From Adineta vaga (taxonomy: Eukaryota; Rotifera), in contig CP075493.1 in assembly GCA_021613535.1 (NCBI GenBank), positions 11,532,001 to 11,596,000 on the forward strand: a DNA stretch of 64,000 nt. The letters run 5' to 3'. Every line of letters begins with the position of its first letter. Within the stretch, counting starts at the first letter, position 1. The notes under the pieces were generated by a model, which saw only the letters and a program-made list of their open reading frames with translations, was not told where the DNA came from and searched no databases. The position numbers were made by a program, and so were the translations under genes. Shown here one piece after another: positions 21,602-32,933 of this stretch.

Positions 21602-22597
21602 ATGGGTGGTCGTAGTTCGAAAAAGCCATTTTCCGAATGGGACTTAGTGCGATTCAGTGATGTTACGGGTAAATATTGAACTTCTCTCCAAGCAATTATG
21701 AATGAATAAATTTATTAATAAGCTTAGGTGTACCTCTATCAATCGTAGAAAAGATTCATAAAGAATTTGAAACTACCACAGGAAACGATAACAAAATGGA
21801 TAAGAGAGAATTTCGTCATTTATATAAGAAAATGTACGTTAATACTCAATCGAGTAGTCTTCCCAGTGCGCTTCCTCCTATGTTCAGTGAAGATGAACTG
21901 AATAGAATGGCAGATTATGTATTTGAAACTTACGATTTCGATGAAACAGGTAAAATCAATATTTCTTCTCATGTTTAAGTGTTTCATTAAATTTTTTTCA
22001 AATATACAATTCAGGACTGTTAACATTCGAAGGTAAATTAAAAATCAACTGACGTTAGTTATAAAATGGAATCTCTATGTTTTGTCAATAGAATTTGCTG
22101 AAGCATATTTAATGCTAATTCATCATGTGGGTATAACACCAAATGGTATTACATTTCGTGATCGATTCAATTACGTTTTGGATCAAGATAATACAACATC
22201 TGGTAAAGATGTTACCTATTCTTAATGTTATTTTATTATATATCTACAAAGGATTTATAACACGTGAACAAGGTGAACGGGTATTCAATCGTTTAAATAA
22301 ATATAATAAGTTGTTATTTTTAATTGTATTATTTGAATTAATCAAGTTCTTATTTTAGTTGGATGAAATCGAAAACGAACGCATCGAATGATTCGTGGAC
22401 ACCAGCCACTGTCAAATGGGATTCTCATTGGGGTAAACTTGATGATGGAAGTAATCGGTAAATATTTTGAGTTTTGCCTTTTTCTATATGTATTATTCAT
22501 ATGATTGTATTTTTTCAGTGTACCAAAAGAGAAATTTATTGATTATATTACTACTTCAAATGATTACAAACATCATTTCGATCCTGCTACGATTTGA
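21602..22597 (+). CDS. EF-hand calcium-binding protein, possibly N-myristoylated
   Basis: Seven exons join in phase: 21602-21668, 21728-21949, 22015-22032, 22092-22202, 22252-22309, 22359-22457 and 22519-22597, giving 217 residues. One exon is only 18 bases. The N-terminus MGGRSSKK fits the myristoylation consensus (Gly2, Ser6). The clearest EF-hand loop is DFDETGLLTFEE, with calcium ligands in all expected places. It is split across exons 2-4. A second loop (DQDNTTSGFITREQ) is imperfect, and an early KMDKREF segment may be a degenerate hand. The layout is like neuronal calcium sensor proteins, but sequence and C-terminus are divergent. A calcium-dependent membrane-associated sensor is the likely role. 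Confidence 0.82.
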
Positions 22598-23122
22598 ATT
22601 GAAATATATAGCTGGAAAATCAGTATTTGATGGGACTTTTCTCGGGCTCTCTACTCTTTTATGTTCTAATTAGTTTATTTTTAATCTAGCTAAAATAAAA
22701 CATATCTCTACGTAAATTTGAAGAAGCCACATATAGACAAATGAAATAAGCATGACTATACCACTTTGAAGTTGAATTAAACTAATTGTACATTCCGATT
22801 TTTGACGTATTCCTTACGTACATAAAGTCTACTTTTACAACAAATAATTTTGGTGAAATAACAACGCACACAAATGTTTACAGAGATGCATGAGCAAACA
22901 AATTGAACAATACGTATGAGTCGTGTGAATACGATTGAAACCGATCAGAAATTGTTTTATTTTGATAAAACTATTAGTTCACCAGATAGTATTAAGGATA
23001 TGAAAGCAAAAAGTTATCTTTTTGTAATGCTTTTCATTCACTCATGTATAATTGATGCGCAAGTAAAGAACGAAATATTTGATTTCTGGATTAGATATAG
23101 AAAAATATTTAAATATCAACGA
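22598..23122. other. Intergenic region
   Basis: Convergent spacer between the EF-hand gene and the DUF4419 gene. The ORF at 22916-23146 has no family features. I see nothing else. Confidence 0.5.
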
Positions 23123-24458
23123 TTATTTACGCTTGGTGATTGTTGAAAGATCATCAATGATTGCCAAAGACATCACAGGTTTATGCCATCCATCACGACT
23201 TTCAAAACCATGAAATCCACCAACTACATAGCATGTCTTTTTTTCATTTGTATATTCACTTTCGAATTCAACTGGAGAAATCACAGAATCTAATCGAACT
23301 TTATCTATATTGCATGATGTGTTCTCATGAAGACCATAACAAAGTTGAAGAAACCAACCTGTTAGTTTTGTCCACCTTCTACAAAAAAGAGATATATAAC
23401 GGTGTTATTCTATCTATATTCAATATGATATAACTAACCCGGATCCACGACCAACGTGTTCAATATCAAAAATTTTATCCCAGAACTTATTGTCTACCTT
23501 GCCTTTATAAGTTTGAACGAATTGATCAAGTATTGGTAAAACGCCCTTGATATAAGTGAAGAATGCATCTTCAGATGTTGTAAAAGCTTGCAATCGTTCA
23601 GTTTTCTGTCGAAGAAGCAACCAATCATCGAGTGTACCCATGAAATGAACTTTTCGAATACCACACAACGTCATCATAAGACCATAATCGAAATATTTTT
23701 TGAATGTATTCATAATCGTTGCACAAGACAAGAGTGATTCAACTTTACCCGTCGTTGAATAATTGGACGTGAGAAGAGTGACAATGCTATTTTTAACATT
23801 TCGACCGATTTCAGTGCGCATGCTTTCAAGAAATGCATCCCAACTGTGCAAATACAACAACACAATTGCTTAATCGAAAGAAAATCTCATGATCAATTAC
23901 TTACTCAGGTTCTGGTTGCATTTGTTCAATCGTTAGTTTTATTTTTCCTTCATGATCAACAAAAAGGTTTCTCAGTTTTTCTGCATTATCATTGACATAT
24001 TTTGCAAAGTAAATCGTAATCATTAACCATAGATCACTAAAAAAAGTTACAAACTATATGAATTGCATTCTAGATACGAAAATGGATGAAACTTACTCAG
24101 GTGAAAGAACAATATCTTCATGTGAATTGTACGCAGTAAGATAAGCAGAAAACAATGCGTGGCTACCAGCGTGCGACGTATCTAGAATTTATCGATAATT
24201 TATATTTTTGATGAAGAAAAATGTTAAGCTGTATTACTGACACGGTCCATTGGTAATCATATGTTGCACTTTGAATCGATCAGGCTGAATGTGATCACCC
24301 CATCTGTTAGTAGAAAGATGTTCGATGACATCACGAACCCAATAATCTTGTTGAGGTAATTGCATGGGTTCTGTAGCATGATAGCGTTCCTCAATTTTTG
24401 GTAAATCACCACGAATGACGACTGTATGAAATTGTTCGTTTGAAATAGAAGCGCTCAT
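23123..24458 (-). CDS. DUF4419 domain protein
   Basis: Five exons join in phase: 24458-24242, 24181-24097, 24036-23905, 23843-23439 and 23378-23123, giving 364 residues. The first donor is GTCAGT. The order of conserved pieces matches the DUF4419 family: an LSPDDLWLMI motif, an EIGRNVKN helix, a YSTT segment, KKYFDYG, CGIRKVHFMGTLDDW, and a C-terminal GGFHGFESRDGWHKP. The family is widespread in fungi and some animals and its biochemical function is unknown. No signal peptide or membrane segment is present. An upstream in-frame ATG at 24587 would add 43 residues; I prefer 24458, where the sequence becomes protein-like. Confidence 0.85.
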
Positions 24459-24750
24459 GATTGTGTGCGTTTCACGAGAAAGAAAAGAAAAAAAACCGGA
24501 GGTAATGGTAGAGCATGTGATTAGATACGATAATTGCAAAGTTTCGTTATTGTATTGTGAAATCCTATTTATCTCACTTTTATTCATTCTGTTTTCTTTT
24601 ATAACACAGAACTACCTGTACTGACTCATAGAGCATATATTATTGTGCAAGTACTTGATTACGGTTGAATAAAAGAAAAAAAATGTATGTCGAGTGTAAA
24701 ATTTTATTTATTAAGAATCGGAGAAAAAGGGTTTTTTATTGGGTCGCAGA

Positions 24751-25902
24751 TTATAAAAAATTCATATGTTCAAGCAAATGAAGTATCTTTTTATCGAACC
24801 ATTTTTTGTATGGCATTGCATGAATCCATTCAACAGGCAATGCGTGATAACCATATCTTACACCGTACATCGTTCCACAAACGGCTCCATTGGTATCAGC
24901 ATCGCCACCATGTTGGATAAGATCATTTAAAGTTTCTAAGAAAGTTCGTTTCGATCTTAGACCATAGAAACCTGATGCTAAACATTTGTAAGTATAACCA
25001 ATGCTTTGTTCGTCATCTAAACGAAGATCATCCAGAGTTCGCTCTGAACTTGTATATCATAAAAATTCTTGTTGATATTGAGGAGAAAGTTGATCGCCAA
25101 GTGTATCTAATGTTTCCTGTTGTACACGAGTGATAAGCGATTCGATATCATTAATATTCGATGTTTGTAATACATAAGCAACAGCAAGACAGATTGCAAT
25201 ACATGAAGCAATACATCGAGGATCAAAATGAGTCGTCTGACCCATCCATATAGCCGTGGATTTAACCTAATAATATGAATAAAATAAAACGTAATATGTT
25301 TGACAAGTTTTATACTTCAATACTTTTTCAATATCGTTGTAATGGACAATACCTGACGCAGAACAACGCATAACGCTTCCATTTGGTGCAGCTTGTCGTC
25401 CACTCTGTTCCCATATTTTACGACTTGCTTCCAATGGATGTTCAAGATATTTATCCGAAATGATTACCTTTTATTTATACACGTAAATAAAAATTCATAG
25501 ATCATGAACAGATATTTTACCTGTGCTACATTGATTCCTAGACCAAGTCCTCCAAAATCATTTAATTCAGGAAAACCTTGTCGTACCCATAAGGACAATT
25601 TTCTTGCAAATATTATCGCATTACTGTTTGGTTCGATCAAAGTTTCCATAACTAATATCCATTGATCAGTATCATCCGTCCAATCGCCTCTTTCCCATCG
25701 ATGAGCATGAGGCGTTTGAATGTAATTTGGAAAAGGTATTAATTGATTAGTATCCGGATATAAATTCTGTAGATAAACCATAAGCATCACCGAGTGCTTG
25801 GCCATAGGCACAACCAAGTAAACGATCAAGAAAATCTCCTTCTTTGACATTTTTCATAACAGAATCGAGTAAATCTATATGGTCAGGAGGATAAGTAACC
25901 AT
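24751..25902 (-). pseudogene. Damaged ADP-ribosylglycohydrolase (DraG/ARH family)
   Basis: The family is clear: GDAYGLSTEF near the start, the GDWTDDTDQ metal motif, WEQSGRQAAPNGSVMR in the middle and HGGDADTNGAVCG near the end. The last two Asp-rich motifs bind the two Mg ions that activate water for ADP-ribose removal. The start (25902), several exons and the end (TAA at 24751) are in place. Two lesions interrupt it. After STEF, at about 25765, the frame breaks where about ten family residues also seem to be missing. An in-frame TGA occurs at 25057-25059, where Trp would fit (FL-stop-YTSS). Both could be assembly errors, but together they suggest a dead gene. It lies 7 kb from the LIM-ART-TPR writer enzyme. 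Confidence 0.75.
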
Positions 25903-25996
25903 TGTTTTAATTATTTATTGTTATGTTATCTAAAATTATAGAAAAGAGAATAAAAGTTATGAATAAAAAATAAGTCACTGAAAAAAATGTCTCGTA

Positions 25997-26662
25997 TTAT
26001 GCTCCAATCTCGAAATCTTCTTTTGCTTGACCAATTTCTCGAATTTTTTCTTTAACAGGTTTTGAAAGATTACAATATTCCATCCATAATTTGTGTAATG
26101 ATCGATTTTGCTCAAGTATGTCACGAATGAAATCAAAACAAGAATCTGTCATTAATTTATTCAAACGAAGATCAAGCCACTGAAGATGTTGATTGTGATG
26201 AATGAGTACATCCGCTAAGAATTTTATTCCTTGATCACTTATTTGATTATAAAATAACCAAAGACGAGATATTGTTGTATTTGTTTTGAGCATTTCTGCT
26301 ATATGTTGAACGCCCACATCGGAAATTTGATTTTGACCTAAACCAATACTTCGAAGAGTTGAATTGTTGGTTGACAGTGCCGCAGCCAAAAAACCAACAC
26401 CTGTATCAGACACTTGATTATTCTAAAGATTTAACTCTTCTAATCTTGTATTATTATATAATGCTTTAGCAAGAATTGCAACACCTTCTGAAGTAATCCG
26501 ATTATCATTTAATAAGAGTGCTGTACATTGTTTTTCAATGATTGCCTGTTGAGTTACAATGTGCATATCTTGATCTGTGAGTTGTCGAAAAGACAAATCG
26601 ATTTTGGAATATAGCTCGTATTTTTTTATTTCACTCTCTAGTTGCGAATTATCACACGTCAT
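25997..26662 (-). pseudogene. LRR (NLRC/RNI-like) protein interrupted by TAG
   Basis: About 220 codons of ribonuclease-inhibitor-type leucine-rich repeats in one exon (repeat core such as LNDNRITSEGVAILAKAL, and NQISDVGVQHIAEML). The frame is open from the ATG at 26662 to the end at 25997 except for one TAG at 26423-26425. That codon falls inside a repeat between EELNL and NNQVSD, where Ser, Glu or similar is expected. Sequence continues in the same frame without loss, so a single substitution explains it. Such short LRR proteins are protein-binding modules common in bdelloids. It may be a recent pseudogene, a readthrough gene or a base-call error. Confidence 0.75.
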
Positions 26663-27414
26663 GGTAGAAGTGTTGTTTTAGTTGAATCTAAAATGCACGT
26701 AAAGATAAAACTATTACTTATATATTATACTACCATTGCGAAGGTTTTATAAACTCTAAATGATATACTTACGTTTTTGTTTATCGAAAGCTTCAAAGAA
26801 AAGGATTAAATGCAAAAAAAAGAAAAACAACACTCTTGAAGTTTTTCACCGTATCACACAAATACGAATACCTTTATGTATTTAAACACTCATGATTCAT
26901 GCGTCTATTTATTCTGTCATCATACAGCTCCTTGATTTCAATTGAAAAATAATGAAACATACTAAGTACGAATTTGGTCTATTTTCTTTACAAATAATCT
27001 TTTCGTTTCACAGAAAAAAACTTGCTTTTTTATAGTTTCATCATTGATTGAAATATATAAGCGTTCTTCCAAAGTTCATCAGACATAGAACATGTCCTTC
27101 GATATTTTTAAACTCAATTGCTTGCTCTTTATTTTAATGGTATAGATAGGAAGAAAAGTACATGATTTATAAAACAATATTATGACAAACAAAGAGCATT
27201 TTGAAATAGGATTTCAATATATCATGTTTGCTAAATAAAGGCTTGATGGGAGCACTTCTGATATCGAATGCAATAGTTTGTGCATTACTGAAAAGCTTGA
27301 GAACATTTCTGTAGCACTCAGTATCTGAGAACTTCAAGAAAAACATTATTTTATAAGTATTTCTCCATTAAACTAAAAAATAAACATCGATTTTTCCGTC
27401 TAAGTTATTGAGAG
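26663..27414. other. Intergenic region
   Basis: AT-rich spacer between the LRR gene (minus) and the intact PAN/discoidin gene (plus). No exon or RNA gene supported. Confidence 0.5.
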
Positions 27415-28873
27415 TTATGCAGATCGATTCATTAAATGCAAAACTATCATGAAATATAGCAGCATTATTTTCCTTTTCTTTCATGTTCGAGTCATATTTA
27501 CGAATATGATATCTTACACCGACTTATATACTCAAAGTGTCGATTTTATTCCAGTTAATGCAGTTGAATTTCTTAACACATATTCATCGGTTACCTCTAC
27601 TTTCAAATGTGCTCTGTTATGCCATCAAAATCCTCGATGTCGCACATTCGTCCATGATGTATCCATCTGTCAACTCTATCAAGGCTCTTCTGCTACTGGT
27701 TCCATTGTTGCTTCAACTTCGACTAGTCGTGTGGTTGGTGAAATCGACTTTAGTAAAATAAATGTCGCATCGACTTACAATCAATCATGTGATCATTGTT
27801 ATCCTGATCGATATCTTGTATGCAGAAATAACACTTGTCAATGTCCAACAGGCACCTTTTATGATAATCAAGGTGGTTGTCTGAATCAACTGTATGTCGA
27901 TTCAACAATGGCGTGTCAGGATGATACTTGGTGTAATCAAGCTTTGAATCTGACTTGTCAATGTGGAAAATGTCAATGTCCAACTGGAACTATGTGGAAG
28001 AATAAAACATGTATACCACAATATCTGAGTGGAGTCTCGTGTAACACAAGTGATCAATGTCGCAATGATCTTAATCTTGTTTGTTCACGAAAAAATAAGA
28101 CATGTATACGTAAGTGTATCATTTAGTTTCTCATTACTCTCTCCGTCATCAGATATTAGAAGACATTCATTTCATTTTCAATACGTTTCCTACAGATCGA
28201 TTTAGTTCGTGTTTTCTTATTTATTTAGCCATGACTCTGGTGAGAATGCCTGTTATGACTGGAACTCTTCCTGCTAAGTTTTCCTATGTGGATATGTCAT
28301 TTAATACTTCGGGCGTAGAATGGTGGCGTGCTTTTGATAACGATATTTATACTTATTGGAATAGGCTTGGCAGTTATAATGTATTAGATTACATATTTAT
28401 TACTTTTAATGATACATACCTGTTAAATTCTATACAATTAACAGTATATGGTGATGGAGATCATGATCCACAAACACTTGCTATGTATATGGATGAGAAT
28501 GGAACATGTTTGGCTCAATCATTTTGGTTTCCACGAAGTAACAGTAGCTTTTATACTTATCCGCTATATTATTTCAACACAAGTTACAAACCATTAGCAA
28601 CAAATCACCTGTTAATGTCTATCGAACGATGGTCTACATTTCAAGCCTGGTTTTTAGAATTGACATTCTTTGGTGGTTTATATTGAATGATTTTACAAAT
28701 CTTTTAGATGCTATTTGAACTACAAAAATCAATCCTTATAATTCGTTTTTCACACCCGAGCTCCATGTATCCCAATGATCATATTTCATAGCATAATAAA
28801 TTTGAGAATTCTATTCTTTTGAATGAAGATAAAATCATCTCTTATGTTTAGTTGAAATTATCATCAATCTGAA
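27415..28873. repeat. Right arm of inverted duplication (partner 1-1430)
   Basis: The inverted counterpart of the first 1.43 kb. It includes the whole intact gene 27449-28686 and about 190 bases of its 3' flank. Homology ends near 28873 only because the window begins there on the other side. Confidence 0.88.
27449..28686 (+). CDS. Secreted PAN/EGF-like/discoidin-like protein (intact copy)
   Basis: Two exons join in phase 1: 27449-28109 and 28229-28686, about 372 residues. A signal peptide (about residues 1-20) is followed by a PAN/apple-like module with CALLCHQNPRCRTF and a later Cys. Then come three short Cys-rich repeats (CDHCYPDRYLVCRNNTCQC type, EB/EGF-like). The second exon encodes a discoidin/F5-8C-like beta domain with EWWRAFDND, YIFITFNDTYLLNSIQLTVYG and LELTFFG. 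The protein should be secreted or surface-bound and may bind glycans or matrix. Its inverted twin at 188-1397 is broken by two deletions. Intron GTAAGT..TTTAG is conserved in both. Confidence 0.82.
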
Positions 28874-29299
28874 ATGAGATATGTTTATCACGTAAAATAA
28901 TATAATTGGAGATAAGATGTAGATTTGTATAATATAAAAATTGTTTAGAATAATAGATTTTGTATATACTATGACTCGATGAAAAATGATCATTATCGAA
29001 ATGTGTCATTTAACTATGTGAATTTCATGATCGAAATTTGAATCACCAATAGCAGTGTTAGTTACTATTTCAAATCGGAAAAAGCAAAGGAAAGATATGA
29101 TAACAGTCGATTATTATGATGGCAATAATATGAATAGTTTTATAATAAGTGTTTATATTGCATTGTCATTACAATATATTTTTTGCTTGTTCTGCTTAAG
29201 TATATATACATGATGACAAGGCAAAAAAGAAATATCATCGTATCAACACACGTGTATAGTATTTTCATTCTCTTTTCTTTCATCGTCGAGTTTATATTC
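28874..29299. other. Intergenic region / 5' region of GST gene
   Basis: AT-rich spacer. A TATATATA string lies at about 29198-29206. The GST frame remains open upstream of its ATG from 29183 (see the GST entry). Confidence 0.5.
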
Positions 29300-29917
29300 A
29301 TGTCTACATACAAACTTTATTATTTTAATGGTCGTGGTCGTGCTGAAGTATCACGTCTAATTTTTGCAGCTGCTGGTCAACAATATGAAGATATTCGTTA
29401 TGAACGTGATGAATGGCCATCACATAAGTCTGAAATGCCATTAGGTCAAATTCCTGTTCTCGAATACGATGATACTCAATTACCACAATCGTTTTCTATT
29501 GCTCGTTTTCTTGCCAAACAATTTAATTTCGCTGGTAAAGATAACTTTGAACAAGCGAAAGTTGATGCTGTTGTTGACACAATGATTGATGCGGTGGCAA
29601 AATTTGTACCGACACGTATGGAACCTGATGAAACCAAAAAAGACGAACTTACGAAGAAATTTTTCGCTGAAGAATTACCAAAACAACTTGACAATCTTAA
29701 CGTTTTAGGTAAATTATATGGAAATGGTGGAGCATACTTTGTTGGTAATGGATTAACATGGGCGGATTTATTATTTCACGTTGTGGCTGAAATCTTTCTT
29801 GAAGCAGATGGAAACTGTTTAAATAATCATGCATGGTTACAACAAAATAAGACAGAAGTCGAAAAACAACCACGTATTGCTGAATATCTCAAAAATCGAC
29901 CAAAAACAGCATATTAA
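29300..29917 (+). CDS. Glutathione S-transferase, sigma class
   Basis: Single-exon gene of 205 residues. The N-terminal thioredoxin-like domain starts [13 protein letters not shown], with catalytic Tyr8. It carries the glutathione-binding segments [13 protein letters not shown] (cis-Pro) and [12 protein letters not shown] (Ser contact). The C-terminal all-helical domain includes [14 protein letters not shown]. Length and motifs match sigma-class enzymes such as hematopoietic prostaglandin D synthase and invertebrate GSTs. It conjugates glutathione to electrophiles or isomerises prostaglandin-like substrates in the cytosol. The start at 29300 is the family's usual one. The frame is open upstream with ATGs that would add a hydrophobic 30-residue leader; that is more likely 5' untranslated sequence. 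Confidence 0.93.
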   Translation: MSTYKLYYFNGRGRAEVSRLIFAAAGQQYEDIRYERDEWPSHKSEMPLGQIPVLEYDDTQLPQSFSIARFLAKQFNFAGKDNFEQAKVDAVVDTMIDAVAKFVPTRMEPDETKKDELTKKFFAEELPKQLDNLNVLGKLYGNGGAYFVGNGLTWADLLFHVVAEIFLEADGNCLNNHAWLQQNKTEVEKQPRIAEYLKNRPKTAY

Positions 29918-30949
29918 AATCAAGAAAAAACTGAAAAACATTATATTCTTCTACTAATTTTTTTATAATCTCTCTTTAGAAAACAGTTTTAATGAACTCT
30001 TAATAAGGTACTTATACTTTCCTGTTTTGGTTTTCGTTCTCTAAGGACATTCAAGCGCATAAATGTACGATGATGATAGAGAACTTAAGCTTTGATATAT
30101 ATTTTTTTTCCTCTTTCTTAATCCAAATAACATTTCAACTATCGTATTTTGAAAGTGATGATTGCGCTGAAATATGTATAGTATTTCAATCATTTTTTAC
30201 ATCTAAAATCTAAGTGAGTTACAAAGAAAACAATAAACTTTTATAAAACTAGTGTAGAAAAATGAAGTAGAAAAGCTTTGATCAATAAATAAATAACATA
30301 TATGTACAAGAATAGATTGTTGGAAAAACAGATGGTTTTCTCTACTTATGTCATTAAGTTGATGTACTATATTATTATATAACACAATTTTTTTCTAAAT
30401 ATTCAATGAGAGATGAATTATGTGTAATCTAATGACATCTTTCATTCTTTTCTGTGGTTCTTAATAATGAAGGAAAGAAGAAAAGAAAAAAAACATTTTT
30501 TTTTCTCGTTCTCCTCTAACAGTTCAAGGTAAACATACGGTGTGAAACGAGCGGACACGTGTTATGCATAAATAGTAACGCAAAAAGTAAGTGTATCTTC
30601 ATTTCTTCTTTTCGTAAGTGTAAATATATTGAAAAAGTCATAGTCGCTATAATTATCAGTCACATGTGTTTACCACAACTTGATATTCTCCGTATCTACC
30701 AAACGATTATTTCATCATTTATTGAGACAGAGCTTTGATGAAAAATGAAACAAAACACCATAGAAACGCTGAAAAGCATTTAAAATGACGATAAGTTGAG
30801 TAGTATATACAAATAACACTAGCACACTGGTAAAAGAAGTTTTTTTCCATAATCGATGCTTTGTATATTTATTGATCAAATATCATACTTTTTTGTTTAT
30901 TCTCTAGAGTATTAAAAATAACATCAAGATCAAATAACGATATAACTGG
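29918..30949. other. Intergenic region
   Basis: About 1 kb of AT-rich DNA with several T and A homopolymer runs. No supported gene. Confidence 0.5.
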
Positions 30950-31936
30950 ATGAGTTCTATCTTTCGTTTATTATTCTGTACAGTATTTTGTTACATTGTG
31001 ATTGATGCTCGAACAATTATACATAGTCATGATCATCCATCGAATGTTAAACATTTCGAACCTGAATTAGATACAAATGTCGGTTATTGGTCACCAAGTA
31101 CAAGTTCTATCGATTGGTGTGAACGAAATTATGTTGTTAGTGATTATATTGCTGAATTTTGGAATTGTATTTCAAGTTTTTCAATGTGTATCTTAGGTGG
31201 AATCTTATTCATTCGAGGCTTATACAATCAAGTTGAACGTCGGTTTTTATTATCAAGTTTAGGTTTGGCATTTGTAGGAGCTGGTTCTGCTTACTTTCAT
31301 GGAACATTGACACATTTGGGTCAAATGGCAGATGAACTTCCAATGGTCTATTCGATGATTGTATGGTGGTTTGTCTTATTTCGAATGAATGATTGTAAAC
31401 AAATGAAAAATATCATCTTTGCTATTGATTTATCAGTTTTATTTGGATTATTTTATGGATTGTTATGGAGTTATGTACACAGTTTACAAACATTTGTATT
31501 GATATTTCAAGGACATATGAGTTTAATGGTTATTGGTGGTATAATTAAATTGATTTATTTATATCAACAACCTCATCATCATGTCTATAAACTAAAATAT
31601 TTGTTGATCATATATATTGGATTATTAGTTTCAGCTTTTGTATGTTGGACTTTAGATCAACACTTATGTGAAGAATTGAATAAGAGAAGTCGATTGAATC
31701 CACAATTACATGCATGGTGGCATGTACTTGGTGCTTTTCATTGTCATTTGGGAATAGTATGCAGTGAAGCGATGCGTCTTCTAACAATCAAATACAAACA
31801 ATATCAAGATGAAAATCATTCATCATCTAAACAATCATTTAAAGCAGAAGATCATGTACATCTTGTATACTACTTAGGATTACCATATGTTGATTATTCG
31901 AAAGACACACAAACTATTGAAACAAAAGATCAGTAG
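30950..31936 (+). CDS. Alkaline ceramidase (ACER/aPHC family)
   Basis: Single-exon gene of 328 residues with about seven membrane segments. The family signature is complete. Calcium-site residues Asp55, Trp56, Glu58, Asn60 and Glu69 lie in IDWCERNY and IAEFWN. Zinc and catalytic residues are Ser113 and His117 (GSAYFHGT), Asp128 (MADELPM), and His254 and His258 (HAWWH). The enzyme hydrolyses ceramide to sphingosine and fatty acid in ER/Golgi membranes. The N-terminus is about 36 residues longer than in human ACER3 and begins with a hydrophobic segment that looks like a signal peptide. The C-terminal tail is polar and Ser-rich. Confidence 0.93.
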   Translation: MSSIFRLLFCTVFCYIVIDARTIIHSHDHPSNVKHFEPELDTNVGYWSPSTSSIDWCERNYVVSDYIAEFWNCISSFSMCILGGILFIRGLYNQVERRFLLSSLGLAFVGAGSAYFHGTLTHLGQMADELPMVYSMIVWWFVLFRMNDCKQMKNIIFAIDLSVLFGLFYGLLWSYVHSLQTFVLIFQGHMSLMVIGGIIKLIYLYQQPHHHVYKLKYLLIIYIGLLVSAFVCWTLDQHLCEELNKRSRLNPQLHAWWHVLGAFHCHLGIVCSEAMRLLTIKYKQYQDENHSSSKQSFKAEDHVHLVYYLGLPYVDYSKDTQTIETKDQ

Positions 31937-32933
31937 ATTTGTTGATGTATTTTGATTTTGTTAAATATATTAAAATAAAAACTGATTAGAATTATGAAGC
32001 GTCCAGGAAATATAAATTGAAGAATATTTATTGCAAAGAAGGTATGGATCGAGAATAGAGTATTATATACTTCAATGAATCGATCTACATTAATCTATTA
32101 GCATATTTATTAAGTTCTTGCAATAGTAAATCAACTAATTCGATTCTTTTGTTTTAATGAAAATTTTATAATAATAATAAAAAGAACTCAATTCACATTA
32201 CAATTTTTTCCAACTATATTTACGTATAGATGTTTTCATTTAACTCTCGAGGGATGAATATTTCTGTAAATAATTCAATTGACGTCAATGATGCTGGAAG
32301 AGATTTTATCCATAAATATATTTTCCCTGATTTACTTGTCTTAAAAAGAATTTCATATTTGTTCGTTTCCGATTAGAAGAAAAGCAAATTCTATTCTTGT
32401 TTGCTTTTTTCATTATTTATTTTCCGGTAAATTTTTGAAATGTACAAAGAAAACATTTGCAAAATAGTTCTTTAATATCAATAAATATTTCTTTCTGAAT
32501 TAAATTGAATTTTAATGAAAGGATAGATCAATATTCATTAGATCTTTTGAAAAAAGAGAAGTCAGTCTTCATCTGAATACTGAATGTGGAGAATTCAACT
32601 TTTCAGAAGGAAAGAAAGATGATTTATATTATTGAGACATTTTTGAAAATTATACTTAGAACAAATAGTGAAAGAGAGAATTTATTGTCCGGAATTTCTC
32701 TATGCTTTAATTAATAAGTTTTAGAAATATGTATGCCTGGATGACGTCGGTTGAGTTTACTTAAGAAAATGTACGTAAGCAAAAAGGAGAAGTAGAGATA
32801 TACATGAAAGAACGAAATATTAGTTTCAGATCATTTCTTCATTTTTTTTCTACAAATAAGTAGAGTGGTGAAGAAAATTCTCATATAACAATCGTTAACA
32901 CAAAAATTATATGAAAGCAAGTTCTATCAATTG
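31937..32933. other. Intergenic region
   Basis: About 1 kb of AT-rich DNA between the ceramidase and the polycystin-like gene. No exon, RNA gene or repeat is apparent. Confidence 0.5.
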
